A DNA stretch of 64,000 nt, taken from positions 558,001-622,000 of the forward strand of contig NZ_JALJYF010000002.1 in the NCBI RefSeq assembly GCF_024170465.1. Reading direction: 5' to 3'. This DNA is from Natronospira proteinivora (GTDB lineage: Bacteria; Pseudomonadota; Gammaproteobacteria; Natronospirales; Natronospiraceae). The translations under genes were made by a program, and so were the position numbers. Below, in pieces: positions 63,434 through 64,000 of this stretch. The notes below the pieces were generated by a model. It ran no database searches, had not been told where the DNA came from, and was given only the letters and a program-made list of their open reading frames with translations. Numbering within the stretch: the stretch's first letter is position 1; the number at the start of each line of letters is the position of its first letter.

Positions 63434-64000
63434 TCAGCTGGCGGGATTGTAGGGTTTCTGCGGGGGCGCATCGGGCTTACAGAAGAGAAAGCCCTGGGCG
63501 AAATCCACATTGTGGGCCTGGAGAAATGCCCATTCGGTTTCCGATTCAATGCCCTCCGCCACGGTCAAAACCCCCAAATCCTGAGCCATTTCCGCCAGCT
63601 TGATGAACACCTTCTGTTTGTAGGGATTGATATCAATATCCCGCACCAGCTCCCGGTCGAATTTAACGTAGTCGGGACGCAGGGAAGACAGGAGGTTCAA
63701 TGAAGCATAGCCAGAGCCCAGATCATCCAGGGCAACACCGAAACCCGCCTTGCGATAAAAATCCAGGATGGAGGTCAGGTGATCCACATCCCTCACCTCT
63801 TCACTCTCAATCACTTCAAAGACCAATCGGCTGGGATCGATACCGGCGTCCTGTGTGGCCCTTACCGTGGTTTGAAGGCAAAAGGCAGGATCATAGATAG
63901 CGGTGGGGTTGAAGTTGATAAAGATCTTGCCTGCCAGATCATAACGTACGGCATCACGTATGGCCGTCAGCCGTGCGGCCCGATCCAGATGGAACATCAG
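63434..64000 (-). CDS. EAL-domain c-di-GMP phosphodiesterase, C-terminal fragment
   Basis: Truncated by the right edge, with its 5' end outside. The visible 188 residues are most of an EAL domain: NFNPTAIYD (metal-binding Asn), FEVIESEEV (Glu), ALDDLGSGYASL (the paired Asp motif), DYVKFDREL (catalytic Lys), LTVAEGIESE (Glu) and AQGFLF. The residues needed for catalysis that can be seen are intact, so hydrolysis of c-di-GMP is likely. Upstream sensor domains, and the EAL motif itself, lie beyond the window. Confidence 0.9.
   Translation of the reverse strand: MMFHLDRAARLTAIRDAVRYDLAGKIFINFNPTAIYDPAFCLQTTVRATQDAGIDPSRLVFEVIESEEVRDVDHLTSILDFYRKAGFGVALDDLGSGYASLNLLSSLRPDYVKFDRELVRDIDINPYKQKVFIKLAEMAQDLGVLTVAEGIESETEWAFLQAHNVDFAQGFLFCKPDAPPQKPYNPAS

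Overview
The window looks like a chromosomal stretch of a GC-rich gammaproteobacterium. The signs are the bioBFHCD cluster divergent from comF, the fused lysAC gene, spoT-rpoZ-gmk-yicC, pilMNOPQ divergent from mrcA with aroK-aroB downstream, and acidic envelope proteins. An Ectothiorhodospiraceae- or Xanthomonadales-like, possibly halophilic, organism would fit, but that placement is inference. I see no rRNA, tRNA, CRISPR array, prophage or intact transposase. Almost everything is housekeeping; the unusual material lies between the genes.

Layout. 1-5945: end of a DUF2244 gene, then the biotin operon bioB-F-H-C-D (minus), divergent from comF, with a BirA-operator-like palindrome in the gap. 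6368-9280: lysAC, preceded by a leader that looks like a classical lysine attenuator (Lys-rich 24-codon peptide, antiterminator, terminator). 9854-13839: four envelope lipoproteins including the PBP1B activator LpoB. 13974-20308: a UMF1-type transporter, ubiC-ubiA and a large propeller/GGDEF diguanylate cyclase. 20320-27038: recG, ridA, spoT, rpoZ, gmk and yicC (minus). 27194-32987: PP2C phosphatase, rph, rdgB, hemW, a small Cys-rich protein, rpmE and gltA (plus). 33875-41030: photolyase, two DUF502 membrane proteins, a Nudix hydrolase, a YbbA/YbbP-type ABC transporter and tesA. 41193-46252: a FAD oxidoreductase-DUF1365-cfa operon, a HAD phosphatase and a LitR/CarH-type B12 photoreceptor-regulator. 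46427-51806: fadD, then hemE-pyrF-aroB-aroK (minus). 51900-58811: an Ig-like lipoprotein cassette and pilMNOPQ (minus). 59134-64000: mrcA, a conserved hypothetical protein, a 2-hydroxyacid dehydrogenase and the end of an EAL-domain gene.

Intergenic structure. Four gaps (936-1172, 5948-6347, 8999-9840, 15320-15724) hold mosaic elements built from the same four modules arranged as nested palindromes: CACGAAG-type repeats, CACGGAG-type repeats, and two REP-like hairpins beginning GTAGGAGCG or GTGGGAGCG. The gap 32988-33874 holds two other large inverted-repeat elements with shared flanks. One flank encodes a conserved peptide (RSQSQ) that recurs at 48197.

Strongest regulatory candidates. (1) The lysine attenuator before lysAC. 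(2) Matching 11-bp direct repeats containing ATTATAC at the promoters of the FAD/DUF1365/cfa operon and of litR, as expected for a CarH/LitR light-responsive regulon. (3) A BirA-like site covering the comF ribosome-binding site and start codon.
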